Source: Phenylobacterium hankyongense
GTDB lineage: Bacteria > Pseudomonadota > Alphaproteobacteria > Caulobacterales > Caulobacteraceae
Direction: 5' to 3'
Length of the DNA: 64,000 bases
Assembly (NCBI RefSeq): GCF_003254505.1
Contig: NZ_QFYP01000001.1
Location: forward strand, 790,001-854,000
Shown here: piece after piece, positions 54,972 to 64,000 of the stretch
Layout: each line of letters starts with the position of its first letter
Position numbering within the stretch: the first letter of the stretch is position 1
Position numbers and translations under genes: made by a program
Notes under the pieces: model-generated
The model's input: the letters and a program-made list of their open reading frames with translations, nothing else
Databases searched by the model: none
Told to the model about the DNA's origin: nothing

Positions 54972-55583
54972 GTGATCGGCCGTCTGCGCGGCGTCGTCGC
55001 CGAGGTGGCCGAGGAGGACGCCCTGCTCGACGTCGGCGGCGTGGGCTACGTGGTCCGCTGCGGCGCCCGCACCCTGGCCCGCCTGCCCGCGGTCGGCGAC
55101 GAGGCCCTGCTCCACGTGGAGACCCAGTGGGGCGAGCAGACCGGCATGACCCTCTACGGCTTCCTGTCGCGCGACGACCGGCGCGCCTTCCTGATGCTGC
55201 GCGCCATCCAGGGCGTCGGGCCGAAGGCCGCCCTGGCGGTGCTGGACGTCCTGCCGCCGGCCGAGCTGGCCGCCGCCGCCGCCCGCGAGGACAAGGCCGC
55301 CGTCGCCCGCGCCCAGGGCGTGGGCCCGAAGCTCGCCCAGCGGATCGTCACCGAGCTGAAGGACAAGCCGCTCACCGACGGCCCTGTCGCCGCCTTCCAC
55401 GCCGGCATCCCCGCCGCGCCGCCGAAGCCGTCGAGCGCCGGCGAGGCGGTGGCCGCCCTGATGGGCCTGGGCGTCGCCGAGCCCGCCGCCCGCCGCGTCG
55501 TCGACCAGGCCGCCCTGCGGCTGGGTGAGGACGCCGAAGCCGCCGTGCTGATCAAGGCCGCCCTGCAGGAACTCGGGCGATGA
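54972..55583 (+). CDS. ruvA: Holliday junction branch migration protein RuvA
   Basis: A 203-residue RuvA. Domain I starts [12 protein letters not shown] (from a GTG at 54972), the two helix-hairpin-helix motifs lie in [16 protein letters not shown] and [18 protein letters not shown], and the flexible linker is followed by domain III ([19 protein letters not shown]). It binds the junction and loads RuvB. The GTG start is supported by CGGAGCG upstream. Its stop overlaps the ruvB ATG. Confidence 0.97.
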   Translation: MIGRLRGVVAEVAEEDALLDVGGVGYVVRCGARTLARLPAVGDEALLHVETQWGEQTGMTLYGFLSRDDRRAFLMLRAIQGVGPKAALAVLDVLPPAELAAAAAREDKAAVARAQGVGPKLAQRIVTELKDKPLTDGPVAAFHAGIPAAPPKPSSAGEAVAALMGLGVAEPAARRVVDQAALRLGEDAEAAVLIKAALQELGR

Positions 55584-56611
55584 CCCGCCTGGTCTCCGGC
55601 GAGGAGGTCCCCTTCGAGGCCCACGACAAGGCGCTGCGGCCGCAGACGCTGGCCGAGTTCGTCGGCCAGGAGCAGGCCAAGGGAAACCTGCGGGTGTTCA
55701 TCGAGGCCGCCCGCAACCGCGGCGAGGCGCTGGACCACGTGCTGCTGTTCGGCCCGCCGGGGCTGGGCAAGACCACCCTGGCGCAGATCGTCGCCCGCGA
55801 GCTGGGAGTGAACTTCCGCGCCACCTCCGGGCCGGTGCTGGCCAAGGCCGGCGACCTCGCCGCCATCCTCACCAACCTGGAGCCGCGCGACGTCCTGTTC
55901 ATCGACGAGATCCACCGCCTGCCGGCCAACGTCGAGGAGATCCTCTATCCGGCGATGGAGGACCACGTGCTGGACCTGATGATCGGCGAGGGGCCCTCGG
56001 CGCGTTCGATCCGCATCGACCTGGCGCCCTTCACCCTGGTGGCCGCCACCACCCGGGCGGGCCTGTTGGCGACGCCGCTGCGCGACCGCTTCGGCATCCC
56101 GCTGCGGCTGGAGTTCTACACCCACGAGGAGCTCGGCCGGGTGCTGGCGGGCGCGGCGGCCAAGATGGGGCTGAACCTGCATCCCGACGGCGGGGCGGAG
56201 ATCGCGCGGCGCGCGCGCGGCACGCCGCGGGTGGCCGGGCGGCTGCTGCGCCGGGTGCGCGACTTCGCCGCCGCCGACGGCTGCGAGCTGATCGACCGCA
56301 AGGCCGCGGCCTCGGCGCTCGCCCGCCTCGACGTCGACGAGCACGGCCTCGACGCCCTGGACCGCCGCTACCTGCGCGCCCTGATCGAGAACTATGCCGG
56401 CGGTCCCGCCGGCGTGGAGACCCTGGCCTACGCCATCGCCGAGGCCCGCGACGCGGTGGAGGACGTCATCGAGCCGTTCCTGCTGCAGCAGGGCTTCATC
56501 CAGCGCACGCCGCGCGGCCGCGTCGCCTGCGCCAAGGCCTACGCCCACCTGGGCCTGGCCGCGCCGCCGCCGGCCAGGGGCGCGGCCGCGCCCGACCTGT
56601 TCGACGAATGA
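55580..56611 (+). CDS. ruvB: Holliday junction helicase RuvB
   Basis: A 343-residue AAA+ motor. Walker A is [12 protein letters not shown], Walker B is [11 protein letters not shown], sensor 1 is AATTRAG, and the arginine finger lies in LRDRFG. The C-terminal winged helix ends in [11 protein letters not shown]. It drives branch migration with RuvA. Its ATG overlaps the ruvA stop (ATGA), and its own stop overlaps ybgC in the same way. Confidence 0.98.
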   Translation: MTRLVSGEEVPFEAHDKALRPQTLAEFVGQEQAKGNLRVFIEAARNRGEALDHVLLFGPPGLGKTTLAQIVARELGVNFRATSGPVLAKAGDLAAILTNLEPRDVLFIDEIHRLPANVEEILYPAMEDHVLDLMIGEGPSARSIRIDLAPFTLVAATTRAGLLATPLRDRFGIPLRLEFYTHEELGRVLAGAAAKMGLNLHPDGGAEIARRARGTPRVAGRLLRRVRDFAAADGCELIDRKAAASALARLDVDEHGLDALDRRYLRALIENYAGGPAGVETLAYAIAEARDAVEDVIEPFLLQQGFIQRTPRGRVACAKAYAHLGLAAPPPARGAAAPDLFDE

Positions 56612-57051
56612 CCGACGCCGCCCCCTCCGCCGGCTGGCTGGACGGCCGCGAGCACGTGCTGCCGGTGCGCGTCTATTACGAGGACACCGACTTCACCGGC
56701 GTCGTCTACCACGCCAACTACGCGCGCTATTTCGAGCGCGGCCGCTCGGATTTCCTGCGGGTCGCCGGCGTCAGCCACGCCGCCCTGCTGGAACGCGAGG
56801 ATCCCGCAGCCTTCACGGTGACGCGGCTGGCGATGGACTTCCGCCGCGCGGCGCGGATCGACGACGCCCTGCTGGTGCGGACCACCTACGACAGCGTCAA
56901 GGGCCCGCGGCTGTTCATCAGCCAGCGGATCGTGCGCGGCGCGGAGCTGATCTGCGAAGCCCAGGTCGAGGCGGCCTGCATCGACCTGCGGGGCCGGGCC
57001 CGCAAGCCGCCGCCGGAGCTTGTCGAGGCGCTGCGCCCGCTGTTCGGCTGA
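56608..57051 (+). CDS. ybgC: Tol-Pal system acyl-CoA thioesterase YbgC
   Basis: A 147-residue hotdog thioesterase. The active-site segment is [20 protein letters not shown], with the catalytic Asp at residue 28. YbgC is the usual first gene of the tol-pal cluster and hydrolyses acyl-CoA or acyl-ACP, probably in phospholipid metabolism. It overlaps ruvB by four bases (ATGA), which ties the recombination and envelope genes into one transcript. Confidence 0.95.
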   Translation: MTDAAPSAGWLDGREHVLPVRVYYEDTDFTGVVYHANYARYFERGRSDFLRVAGVSHAALLEREDPAAFTVTRLAMDFRRAARIDDALLVRTTYDSVKGPRLFISQRIVRGAELICEAQVEAACIDLRGRARKPPPELVEALRPLFG

Positions 57052-57191
57052 CACCGGATTTGGCGGCGCCGCCCAAAGCGCGGCAAAAAAGAGACACCGT
57101 GCGCTGGCGATTCGCCCAGGGTGCGCCTGCCACAAGTTCGCCACCGCCGCACGCCAACCACCGACCAGCCTCACCGGAGCCTTAGTCGTCC

Positions 57192-57896
57192 ATGGATCCC
57201 ACCGCCGCCGTCACGGCCGACACGTTCAACTTCCTCACCCTCTTCATGCGCGCCGACTGGGTGGTGAAGCTGGTCATGCTGGGCCTGGGCCTGGCCTCGC
57301 TCTGGTCCTGGACGGTGATCCTCGACAAGATCTTCCGGTTCGCGGCCCTCAACCGCCAGGCCAACACCTTCGAGGACGCCGTGGCCTCCGGCCGCAGCCT
57401 GGAAGACGTGGCGGCCCAGGCCGGCGACCGTCCCCGCCACGCCCTGCCGCGCATGCTGCAGGGCGCGCTTCGCGAGTGGCGCGACGCCCGCACCAAGGGC
57501 GCGGCCAGCGACAGCCAGGCGGCCTTTCTGATCCAGCGCATCGACCGCGTGCTCGACACCATCATCGCCCGCGAGAGCCAGCGGGTGGAGGAGGGCCTGG
57601 GCGCGCTGGCCATCGTCGCCACGGCCTCGCCGTTCATCGGCCTGTTCGGCACGGTCTGGGGGATCATGCACGCCTTCCAGAACATCGCGATCCAGAAGAA
57701 CACCAACCTGGCCGTCGTCGCCCCCTCGATCGCCGAGGCGCTGTTCGCCACCGCCATCGGCCTGATCGCGGCCATCCCGGCCTACATCGCCTTCAACGCG
57801 CTTTCGACACGCGCCGGCAAGTACACCGGCCGGCTGGAAGGCTTCGCCGACGACCTCTCCACCGCCATCCAGCGGCGGCTGGCCGAGCGGGTCTGA
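57192..57896 (+). CDS. tolQ: TolQ proton-channel subunit
   Basis: A 234-residue inner-membrane protein of the TolQ/ExbB family. Three membrane segments lie near residues 18-38, 138-160 and 170-190. The family core appears as [20 protein letters not shown] and [19 protein letters not shown]. With TolR it uses the proton gradient to drive TolA. A GGAG site lies 14 bases upstream. The 140 bases between ybgC and tolQ hold no gene. Confidence 0.96.
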   Translation: MDPTAAVTADTFNFLTLFMRADWVVKLVMLGLGLASLWSWTVILDKIFRFAALNRQANTFEDAVASGRSLEDVAAQAGDRPRHALPRMLQGALREWRDARTKGAASDSQAAFLIQRIDRVLDTIIARESQRVEEGLGALAIVATASPFIGLFGTVWGIMHAFQNIAIQKNTNLAVVAPSIAEALFATAIGLIAAIPAYIAFNALSTRAGKYTGRLEGFADDLSTAIQRRLAERV

Positions 57897-57899
57897 GCC

Positions 57900-58415
57900 A
57901 TGGCGCTGTCGGCCAACGACGCCTTCGCCACCGGCGGCGCCCGCCGCCGCCGCCGCTACGGCCGCGGTCGGCGCGGCACGCTGTCGGAGATCAACGTCAC
58001 GCCGCTGGTGGACGTGATGCTGGTGCTGCTGATCGTGTTCATGATCTCCGCCCCGCTGCTGACGGTGGGCGTGCCCGTCGAGCTGCCGAAAACCGAGGCC
58101 GGCTCGATGCAGGACCAGACCGAGCCGCTCAGCGTCTCGATCAAGGCCGACGGCGCGATCTTCGTGGGCGAGGACCCGGTGATCTTCGCCGGCCTCGCGC
58201 CGCGCCTGCGCGAGATGGCGGGGTCGCAGACCAGCAAGCCGATCTTCGTCCGCGCCGACGGCCGCGCCACCTACGCCGTGGTGGCGCAGGTGATGGCCGC
58301 GCTCTCCACCTCCGGCTTCACCTCGATTAACCTGATCACCGACACCGGCGGCCCGACCTCCGGGGGCAAGCCCGCGACCCCCGCCCCGCCGATGCCGGAG
58401 ACGGCCACGCCGTGA
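57900..58415 (+). CDS. tolR: TolR subunit
   Basis: A 171-residue protein. A basic N-terminus is followed by the ExbD/TolR signature ([20 protein letters not shown]), whose Asp in PLVDVML carries protons in the single membrane helix. The periplasmic domain follows ([10 protein letters not shown], then [14 protein letters not shown]), with a Pro-rich tail. It starts 3 bases after tolQ and overlaps tolA. Confidence 0.96.
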   Translation: MALSANDAFATGGARRRRRYGRGRRGTLSEINVTPLVDVMLVLLIVFMISAPLLTVGVPVELPKTEAGSMQDQTEPLSVSIKADGAIFVGEDPVIFAGLAPRLREMAGSQTSKPIFVRADGRATYAVVAQVMAALSTSGFTSINLITDTGGPTSGGKPATPAPPMPETATP

Positions 58416-59233
58416 CCCGCCGGGAGCTCTCGCCTGCGATGCTCGGCTCCGTGCTGCTGCACGCGAGCGTCGCCGCCGCGCTGCTGATCTCCTGGCGCTT
58501 CAACCGCGACCTGAAGGTGGGGACCGTGGTCCCGGTGACCATCGTCGCCAACGCGCCGTCGACGGACATCCGCCCGGCCATCGAGGCGCCGGAGACCCAG
58601 ACCGCCCAGGCCGAGCAGTCGATCCCCGACGCCCCGCCCCAGGCCGCGCCGCCGGCTCCGCAGCCGCAACCCCTGCCGCCCGCGCCGGCGCCGGCCCCGG
58701 CCAAGGCTGCGCCACCGACTCCTGCGCCCAAGGCGATCAAGCCCGCCGAAGCCACCCCGGCCGCCAAGCCGCAGCCGCCGACCAAGGCCGACAAGGGCCT
58801 CGACCTCGATGCGCTGGCCGCCACGGTCTCGAAGATGTCCAAGCCGGCCGGCGCGCGCCCGTCGTCGGCCGCCAAGGGCCTGCCCCGGCCGGAGACCGCG
58901 CCGCAGGCCCGGCCGGCGATCGGGGCCGGCGTCTCCGCCGCCGCGCTCAGCGGCCTGACCGACGAGCTGCAGCGCCGCTGGAACCCCAACTGCGACGTGG
59001 AGGCCGGGCGCGACATCCAGGTGCGGGTGGCCTTCACCCTGGGCGCCGGCGGCCAGGTGGTCGGCAATGTGACCTCGCAGATCCGCGGCGCGCAGAACGC
59101 GCTCAGCCAGGCGGCGGCGGACCGGGCGGTGCGGGCGGTCTACGCGGCTTCACCTTTCCGCAACCTGCCGCGCGAGTTCTATGGCGATAAGATCGCCGTC
59201 AACTTCAACGCCCGCGAGGCCTGCTCGTCATGA
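58412..59233 (+). CDS. tolA: TolA-like energy transducer
   Basis: A 273-residue protein. A single N-terminal membrane helix (about residues 10-28, with [19 protein letters not shown]) is followed by a long Pro/Ala/Lys-rich periplasmic spacer (about 45-160) and a C-terminal TonB/TolA-type domain with [18 protein letters not shown], then [13 protein letters not shown]. The Cys residues near the C-terminus could form a disulfide. The GTG start overlaps the tolR stop (GTGA). Confidence 0.92.
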   Translation: MTRRELSPAMLGSVLLHASVAAALLISWRFNRDLKVGTVVPVTIVANAPSTDIRPAIEAPETQTAQAEQSIPDAPPQAAPPAPQPQPLPPAPAPAPAKAAPPTPAPKAIKPAEATPAAKPQPPTKADKGLDLDALAATVSKMSKPAGARPSSAAKGLPRPETAPQARPAIGAGVSAAALSGLTDELQRRWNPNCDVEAGRDIQVRVAFTLGAGGQVVGNVTSQIRGAQNALSQAAADRAVRAVYAASPFRNLPREFYGDKIAVNFNAREACSS

Positions 59234-59256
59234 CGTCCCAACCTCGGAGTCCGCTG

Positions 59257-60555
59257 ATGCGGCTGAAGACCCTGATCCTGGCGCTGATGGCCGCGGTGTT
59301 CGCCGCCGGCCTGTCGGCGCCCGCGGCGTGGGCCGACATCGAGGTGAACGTCAACCGCGGCGACGCCCAGCCGCTGCCCATCGCGGTGCCGGCGTTCGGC
59401 GGCGGCCAGGCCGGCGCGGACATCGCCGGGGTCATCGCCGCCAACCTGCAGCGTTCGGGCCTGTTCCGGCCGCTCGATCCGGCCAGCTTCGTGGAGAAGG
59501 ACCTCAACACCGCCGTGCAGCCGCGCTTCCCCGACTGGAAGCAGATCAACGCCCAGGCGCTGGTGAACGGCCAGGTGACGGTGCAGAACGGCCAGCTGGT
59601 GGTCGACTTCCGCCTCTGGGACGTGTTCGCCGAGCAGCAGCTGCTGGGCCTGCAGTTCACCTCCAGCCCGGAGAACTGGCGGCGGGTTGCGCACAAGATC
59701 TCCGACCAGATCTACGAGCGGCTGACCGGCGAGAAGGGCTATTTCGACACCCGCGTGGTGTTCGTGGCCGAAACCGGCGGCCGGGGGACCCGCACCAAGC
59801 GGCTGGCGATCATGGACCAGGACGGCGCCAACCCCAGCTACCTCACCGACGGCTCCTACATCGTCATGACGCCGAGGTTCTCCTCGACCAGCCAGGAGCT
59901 CACCTACATGGCGCTGCGGCCGGAGGGCTCGGCCATCTACCTGTTCAACCTGGAGACCGGCCGGCGCGAGAGCCTCGGCGACTTCAAGGGCATGGTCTTC
60001 GCCCCGCGCTTCTCGCCGGACGGCGGCAAGGTGGCCTTCTCGGTGGAGCGCGGCGGCAACAGCGACATCTTCGTGATGGACCTGCGCAGCCATTCGACCG
60101 CCCGGCTGACCGCCGATCCGTCCATCGACACCTCGCCGTCGTTCTCGCCCGACGGCTCGAAGATCGTCTTCAACTCCGACCGCGGCGGCAACCCGCAGCT
60201 CTACGTGATGGGCGCGGACGGCTCGAACCCGCGGCGGATCTCCTTCGGCCAGGGCCGCTACACCACCCCGGTCTGGAGCCCGACCGGGGAGTTCATCGCC
60301 TTCACCAAACAGACGGGTGGACAGTTCCACATCGGGGTGATGAAGCCGGACGGCTCCGATGAGCGGATCCTCACCTCCAGCTACCTGGACGAGGGTCCGA
60401 CGTGGGCGCCCAACGGCCGGGTGCTGATGTTCTCCCGCGAGACCTCAGGAGGCGCCTCCAAGCTGTGGAGCGTCGACGTCACCGGCCGCATCCTGCAGCC
60501 GGTGCCCTATCCGGGCGGCGGCTCCGATCCGGCGTGGTCGCCACTGCTTAACTAG
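59257..60555 (+). CDS. tolB: Tol-Pal system beta-propeller protein TolB
   Basis: A 432-residue periplasmic protein. A signal peptide (about residues 1-26, ending AAWA) precedes the TolB N-domain and a WD40-like propeller with repeated [26 protein letters not shown] and [12 protein letters not shown] segments. It binds Pal and helps release it from peptidoglycan. The ATG at 59257 with GGAG 7-10 bases upstream gives a clean signal peptide; the ATG at 59230, overlapping tolA, is an alternative start. Confidence 0.95.
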   Translation: MRLKTLILALMAAVFAAGLSAPAAWADIEVNVNRGDAQPLPIAVPAFGGGQAGADIAGVIAANLQRSGLFRPLDPASFVEKDLNTAVQPRFPDWKQINAQALVNGQVTVQNGQLVVDFRLWDVFAEQQLLGLQFTSSPENWRRVAHKISDQIYERLTGEKGYFDTRVVFVAETGGRGTRTKRLAIMDQDGANPSYLTDGSYIVMTPRFSSTSQELTYMALRPEGSAIYLFNLETGRRESLGDFKGMVFAPRFSPDGGKVAFSVERGGNSDIFVMDLRSHSTARLTADPSIDTSPSFSPDGSKIVFNSDRGGNPQLYVMGADGSNPRRISFGQGRYTTPVWSPTGEFIAFTKQTGGQFHIGVMKPDGSDERILTSSYLDEGPTWAPNGRVLMFSRETSGGASKLWSVDVTGRILQPVPYPGGGSDPAWSPLLN

Positions 60556-60649
60556 ACTTGCCTCAACCAGGGTTGCGCCCGAACGCCGCCCGTTAGACTC
60601 TGCCCCCGGCGCTGCGGCGCCTTCGATGACCAAAGGAGACGCTTTCCAG

Positions 60650-61207
60650 ATGGCTATGAGCTTCAACCGCGGGCACGCCCTGCGCCTCGCCCTGATCGCA
60701 ACCGCGGCCGCGTCCGTGGCGGCGTGCGCCTCGCGCCCGAAGCCCAGCTTCCCGACCACGCCGCCGCCCGCCGCCCAGCCGGCCCCGCCGCCCGCCGCGC
60801 CGGCCCCCGCCCCCGGCCCGGTCGCCCAGGGCCCGCTGGCCGGCTCCGAGCAGGACTTCGTGATCAACATCGGCGACCGCGCCTATTTCGACTTCGACAG
60901 CTATTCGCTGCGCCCCGACGCCCAGGCCACGGTCGACGGCCAGGCCGGCTGGCTGCGCCGCTATCCGGCGGTGCGCGTGCGCATCGAAGGCAATTGCGAC
61001 GAGCGCGGCACCCGCGAATACAACCTCGCCCTCGGCGCCCGCCGGGCCAATGCGGTGCGCGACTACCTGGTCTCGCACGGGGTGACGCCGGACCGGATCA
61101 CCACGGTCTCCTACGGCAAGGAGAAGCCGATCGATCCGGGCACGGGCGACGAGGCGGACGCCAAGAACCGCAACGGCCACACCGCGATCATCGGCGGCGC
61201 CCGCTAA
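60650..61207 (+). CDS. pal: Peptidoglycan-associated lipoprotein Pal
   Basis: A 185-residue outer-membrane lipoprotein. The lipobox is VAACAS, a Pro-rich linker follows, and the OmpA-like domain has YFDFDSYSLRPDAQATVDGQ (cut at 20), EGNCDERGTREYNLALGARR with the peptidoglycan-binding Asp and Arg. AAGGAG at 60632-60637 supports a start at the ATG at 60650. It links the outer membrane to the cell wall and to TolB. Confidence 0.96.
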   Translation: MAMSFNRGHALRLALIATAAASVAACASRPKPSFPTTPPPAAQPAPPPAAPAPAPGPVAQGPLAGSEQDFVINIGDRAYFDFDSYSLRPDAQATVDGQAGWLRRYPAVRVRIEGNCDERGTREYNLALGARRANAVRDYLVSHGVTPDRITTVSYGKEKPIDPGTGDEADAKNRNGHTAIIGGAR

Positions 61208-61252
61208 GGCGGCGCCGTAAATCCGCCGCCCGCCTCGTCGAAGGTTTCGTCC

Positions 61253-62101
61253 ATGATCTTCCGCAGCCTCCGCCTGCCCGCCGCCGCGCTCGCCCTCATG
61301 CTGGTGGCGGCGCCGGCGATGTCGCAGACGCCCATGGACGATCCCCTCGACGCGCGCGACGCCAAGCGCGTGGACCGCATGGAGAAGGTGGTGCGCGAGC
61401 TGCGCGCCATCGTCTTCCAGGCCCAGAGCACCGGCAAGCCGGTGGTGGTGCAGCCCGCCGACACCGACGCGCGGATGCAGGACCTCGCCACCCGCATCGG
61501 GGATCTCGAGCAGTCGCTGACCAAGCTCAACGGCTCGCTCGAGACCACCACCCACGAGCTGGACCAGACGCGGCGCGACAACACCGCCCTCCAGGGCCAG
61601 GTGAAGGCGCTGACCGACCGCCTGACCGCCGCCGAGCAGAAGGCGACGGAAGCCGCGACGCCGCCGCCTGCGCCGGTCGCGGAGCAGGCCCCGGCCCCCG
61701 CGGCGCCGACCAAGGTCAGCGCCACCGCGGCTTTCGCCCAGGCCCGCCAACTGATGCTGAGCGGCGACTACGACGCCGCCCAGGGCGCCTTCGGCGACTA
61801 CGTCCAGGCCTATCCGGACGGGCCGAAGACCCCGGAGGCCCGCTACTGGCTGGGCAAGACGCTGAGCGTCAAAGGCGCCCACGCCGAGGCCGCCGGCGCC
61901 TACATCGGCGCGATCCGCGGCTGGCCGCAGACCGCCTGGGCGCCCGACGCGGTGGTCGAGCTCTCCAGGTCCCTGGTGGCGCTGAAGAAGCCCGCCGACG
62001 CCTGCCAGACGCTGGCCGAGCTCGGCAAGCGCTACCCCAAGGCCCCGGCCGCCGTGACCGCCCGCGCCGCCGCGGTGCGCGCCCAGGCGAAGTGCTCGTA
62101 G
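61253..62101 (+). CDS. ybgF: Tol-Pal system protein YbgF (CpoB)
   Basis: A 282-residue periplasmic protein. A signal peptide (about residues 1-24) is followed by a coiled coil (RMEKVVRELRAIVFQAQS, then DLEQSLTKLNGSLETTTHEL) and C-terminal TPR repeats (FAQARQLMLSGDYDAAQGAF, TPEARYWLGKTLSVKGAHA). It couples cell-wall synthesis with outer-membrane constriction. It is the last tol-pal gene; tilS starts inside its 3' end. Confidence 0.95.
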   Translation: MIFRSLRLPAAALALMLVAAPAMSQTPMDDPLDARDAKRVDRMEKVVRELRAIVFQAQSTGKPVVVQPADTDARMQDLATRIGDLEQSLTKLNGSLETTTHELDQTRRDNTALQGQVKALTDRLTAAEQKATEAATPPPAPVAEQAPAPAAPTKVSATAAFAQARQLMLSGDYDAAQGAFGDYVQAYPDGPKTPEARYWLGKTLSVKGAHAEAAGAYIGAIRGWPQTAWAPDAVVELSRSLVALKKPADACQTLAELGKRYPKAPAAVTARAAAVRAQAKCS

Positions 62102-63384
62102 CCGAGACCTCGCGCGCCACCCGGCCCGACGCCGCGGGCGACGTTTCCGCGGTCGCCGCAAAGATCCTCGATGAGCGGCTGCTTGCCGCCGGCCCCCGGC
62201 CGCTGGCGGTGGCCTTCTCCGGCGGCGGCGATTCCCTCGCCCTGCTGCTCGCCGCCGAGGCCTGGGCGCGCCGCCACGGCCGCGAGCTCCTGGCGCTCAC
62301 CGTCGACCATCGGCTGCAGCCGCAGAGCCGCGCCTGGACCGAGGCCTGCGCCGCCACCGCCGCGCGGCTCGGGGTGCGCTTCGAGGCCCTGGCCTGGGAG
62401 GGCGAGAAGCCGGCGCAGGGCCTGCCCGCCGCCGCCCGCGCCGCCCGCCACCGCCTGCTGGCCGCCGCCGCCCGGCGGGCCGGCGCGCGGGTCATCCTGA
62501 TCGGCCACACCGCCGACGACCGGCTGGAGGTGAAGGCCATGCGGCAGGCGGGCTCCACCACGCCCGATCCCCGCGTCTGGTCGCCCTCGCCCAGCTGGCC
62601 GGAGGGCCGCGGCGTCTTCCTGCTGCGCCCGCTGATCGGCGTGCGGCGCGCCGCGATCCGCCGCTGGCTGAGCGCGCGCGGCGAGGGCTGGATCGACGAC
62701 CCGGCCAACGACGACCCGCGGTTCGCCCGCGCCCGCGCCCGCCGCGACCTCGGCCCCGACGCCGCCCCCATCGGCGCCGCTGCGCCCGCGCCGCTGGAGC
62801 TGGCGCGGCACTGCCGCGCCGGTCCGTCCGACGGGCTCTCCATCGCGCGCACGGCGCTGCGGCAGGCCTCCTTGGAGACTGCCCACCGGCTGGTCGCGCT
62901 CGCCGCAGTCTGCGCCGGCGGCGGCGACCGGACGCCGGGGCGCGGGGCGCTGGACCGGGTTCTGGCGCTGCTGCGCGGCGACGCCGACGTCACCGCGACC
63001 CTGGCCGGGGCGCGGATCGAGGCGGACGGCCGCGAGGTCAGGTTCCTGCGCGAGGCTGGGGAGACGGCGCGGGGCGGCCTGTCGCCGGTGGCCTTGCGCG
63101 CCGACGAGCCCGCGGTCTGGGACGGCCGGTTCGAACTGACCGCGACGCGCGACGGCCTGGAGGCGCGGGCGCTGGCCGGCCTGTCACGCCGACTGCCGGA
63201 CGCGCAGCGGCGCGCCCTGGCGGCGCTGCCGGCCCCGGCGCGGCCGGGCCTTCCGGTGGTCGTCGACGCGTCCGGCGCGGTCAGCTGCCCGCTGCTGGCC
63301 GACGAAGGCGGGGTGATCGTCCGATCCCTGGTCCAGGACCGCCTGCTGGCCGCCGCCGGCCTGGTCGAGCGCGAGCCCGGCTAG
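62092..63384 (+). CDS. tilS: tRNA(Ile)-lysidine synthase TilS
   Basis: A 430-residue N-type ATP pyrophosphatase. The PP-loop SGGGDS is at residues 43-48, the TVDHRLQPQS and GHTADDRLE segments follow, and the C-terminal half is less conserved. It converts C34 of tRNA(Ile)(CAU) to lysidine, an essential step. The GTG at 62092 overlaps the ybgF stop by 10 bases. The order ybgF-tilS is usual in Caulobacterales, but the next gene here is on the other strand. Confidence 0.92.
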   Translation: MLVAETSRATRPDAAGDVSAVAAKILDERLLAAGPRPLAVAFSGGGDSLALLLAAEAWARRHGRELLALTVDHRLQPQSRAWTEACAATAARLGVRFEALAWEGEKPAQGLPAAARAARHRLLAAAARRAGARVILIGHTADDRLEVKAMRQAGSTTPDPRVWSPSPSWPEGRGVFLLRPLIGVRRAAIRRWLSARGEGWIDDPANDDPRFARARARRDLGPDAAPIGAAAPAPLELARHCRAGPSDGLSIARTALRQASLETAHRLVALAAVCAGGGDRTPGRGALDRVLALLRGDADVTATLAGARIEADGREVRFLREAGETARGGLSPVALRADEPAVWDGRFELTATRDGLEARALAGLSRRLPDAQRRALAALPAPARPGLPVVVDASGAVSCPLLADEGGVIVRSLVQDRLLAAAGLVEREPG

Positions 63385-63390
63385 CGCTCC

Positions 63391-64000
63391 TTAGCGCCCC
63401 GCGGCGTGCAGCACGTGCTCGACGCCGCGGACGATCGGATCGGCAAAACGGCGGCCCAGCAGGCTGGCGTGACCGGCGCCCGCCACGTGTTCCACATAGC
63501 CGTACCGCGACCCGAGCGCCGGGATCGCCTGGATGGCCTTGAGGCCCGGCGCGCTGCGTTCGGCGCCGGCGGTGACCACCGCCACCGGCATGTTCGCCGG
63601 CAGTTCCGCCTCCGCCGCCTGGTCGGAGGTCGCCGGCCAGTAGGCCACCTCTTCCGCCGCCCAGTGCGCATGATCGGCCAGGCCGTAGATCCGCCGCTTC
63701 TCCGCCGCCGCCAGGCCGGTCAGACCGATCATGTTGCTGGCCACGGCGGCCACCGGCTTCATCATCCCGAACCGCGCGCCGGCGCTGACCAGGCGCAGCG
63801 CCCGGCCATAGCTGCGCACCACCCGCGGGCCGGTGGCGGTCTTCATGATGTCCGGCGTCACCGCGTCCACCAACACCACGCCCACGGCCTTGTCGGGATG
63901 GGTGAGCGCGAACAGCCGCACCATCAGCCCGCCCATGGAATGGCCCACCAGCACGAAGGGGCCGGGCTCGTCCAGCTCCCGGACCAGGGCCGCCAAGTCG
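63391..64000 (-). CDS. Alpha/beta hydrolase (5' end beyond window)
   Basis: About 203 residues of the C-terminal part are visible. The nucleophile elbow VGHSMGGLMVRLFA is near the start, DKAVGVVLVDAVTPD follows, and the catalytic His lies in EHVAGAGHASLL. The N-terminus is cut by the window edge, so the apparent start near 63996 is not the true one. The substrate is unknown. The gene converges with tilS. Confidence 0.88.
   Translation of the reverse strand, partial: DLAALVRELDEPGPFVLVGHSMGGLMVRLFALTHPDKAVGVVLVDAVTPDIMKTATGPRVVRSYGRALRLVSAGARFGMMKPVAAVASNMIGLTGLAAAEKRRIYGLADHAHWAAEEVAYWPATSDQAAEAELPANMPVAVVTAGAERSAPGLKAIQAIPALGSRYGYVEHVAGAGHASLLGRRFADPIVRGVEHVLHAAGR

Noticed and set aside
60724..63384. 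An 886-residue frame spanning pal, ybgF and tilS
   Set aside because: Only the part from 62092 has TilS motifs; the first half is an out-of-frame reading of pal and ybgF.

Overview
The window is GC-rich, almost fully coding DNA from an alphaproteobacterium. The tad/cpa pilus gene order, the ruvC-ruvA-ruvB-ybgC-tolQRAB-pal-ybgF-tilS block, many GTG starts and 1-4 base start/stop overlaps point to Caulobacterales, most likely Caulobacteraceae (Phenylobacterium or Caulobacter-like). The genus is inferred from gene content; no rRNA or tRNA gene was seen to settle it.

Layout. 1-2.1 kb: two minus-strand metabolic genes (a family III CoA-transferase cut by the window edge, and an aldo/keto reductase) separated by a long perfect inverted repeat. 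2.3-9.2 kb: a compact tad-type operon cpaB-cpaC-cpaE-cpaF-tadB-tadC, without pilin, prepilin peptidase or cpaD in view. 9.2-17.3 kb: an accessory catabolic region with a RDRSWG-motif lipocalin-like protein, a cytochrome P450, a phosphotransferase-like protein, a zinc-ribbon/OB-fold protein plus SCP2-type thiolase, a thioredoxin-reductase-like flavoprotein, and between them a CsgG-like/SH3 secreted protein. 17.3-20.5 kb: an Lrp regulator divergent from a probable lysine 6-dehydrogenase and a semialdehyde dehydrogenase, which together would turn lysine into 2-aminoadipate. 20.5-23.1 kb: a MoxR ATPase/VWA pair. 23.2-26.5 kb: a single-chain biotin-dependent acyl-CoA carboxylase. 26.5-31.6 kb: a 155-bp repeat next to a molybdenum hydroxylase remnant, an HWE histidine kinase, a lemA-TPM-TPM operon and a methyltransferase. 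31.8-40.6 kb: acyl-CoA ligase, membrane protein, DegT aminotransferase, patatin, a second P450, and an MDR-SDR-phosphatase set. 40.6-53.2 kb: YebC, a hybrid histidine kinase, Fe-type superoxide dismutase, thioesterase, an HxlR regulator/FMN reductase divergon, an M50 protease, and two related response regulators with degenerate second halves. 53.3-63.4 kb: the ruvCAB and tol-pal block, with three small lipoprotein genes lodged between ruvC and ruvA. A partial alpha/beta hydrolase closes the window.

The least explained items are the two REC / degenerate HisKA-like / degenerate REC proteins around 49.4-52.8 kb, the incomplete tad operon, the two-copy 155-bp element with 12-bp terminal inverted repeats, and the lipoprotein island inside ruvCAB. 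Assignments come from reading motifs and gene order; no database search was run.
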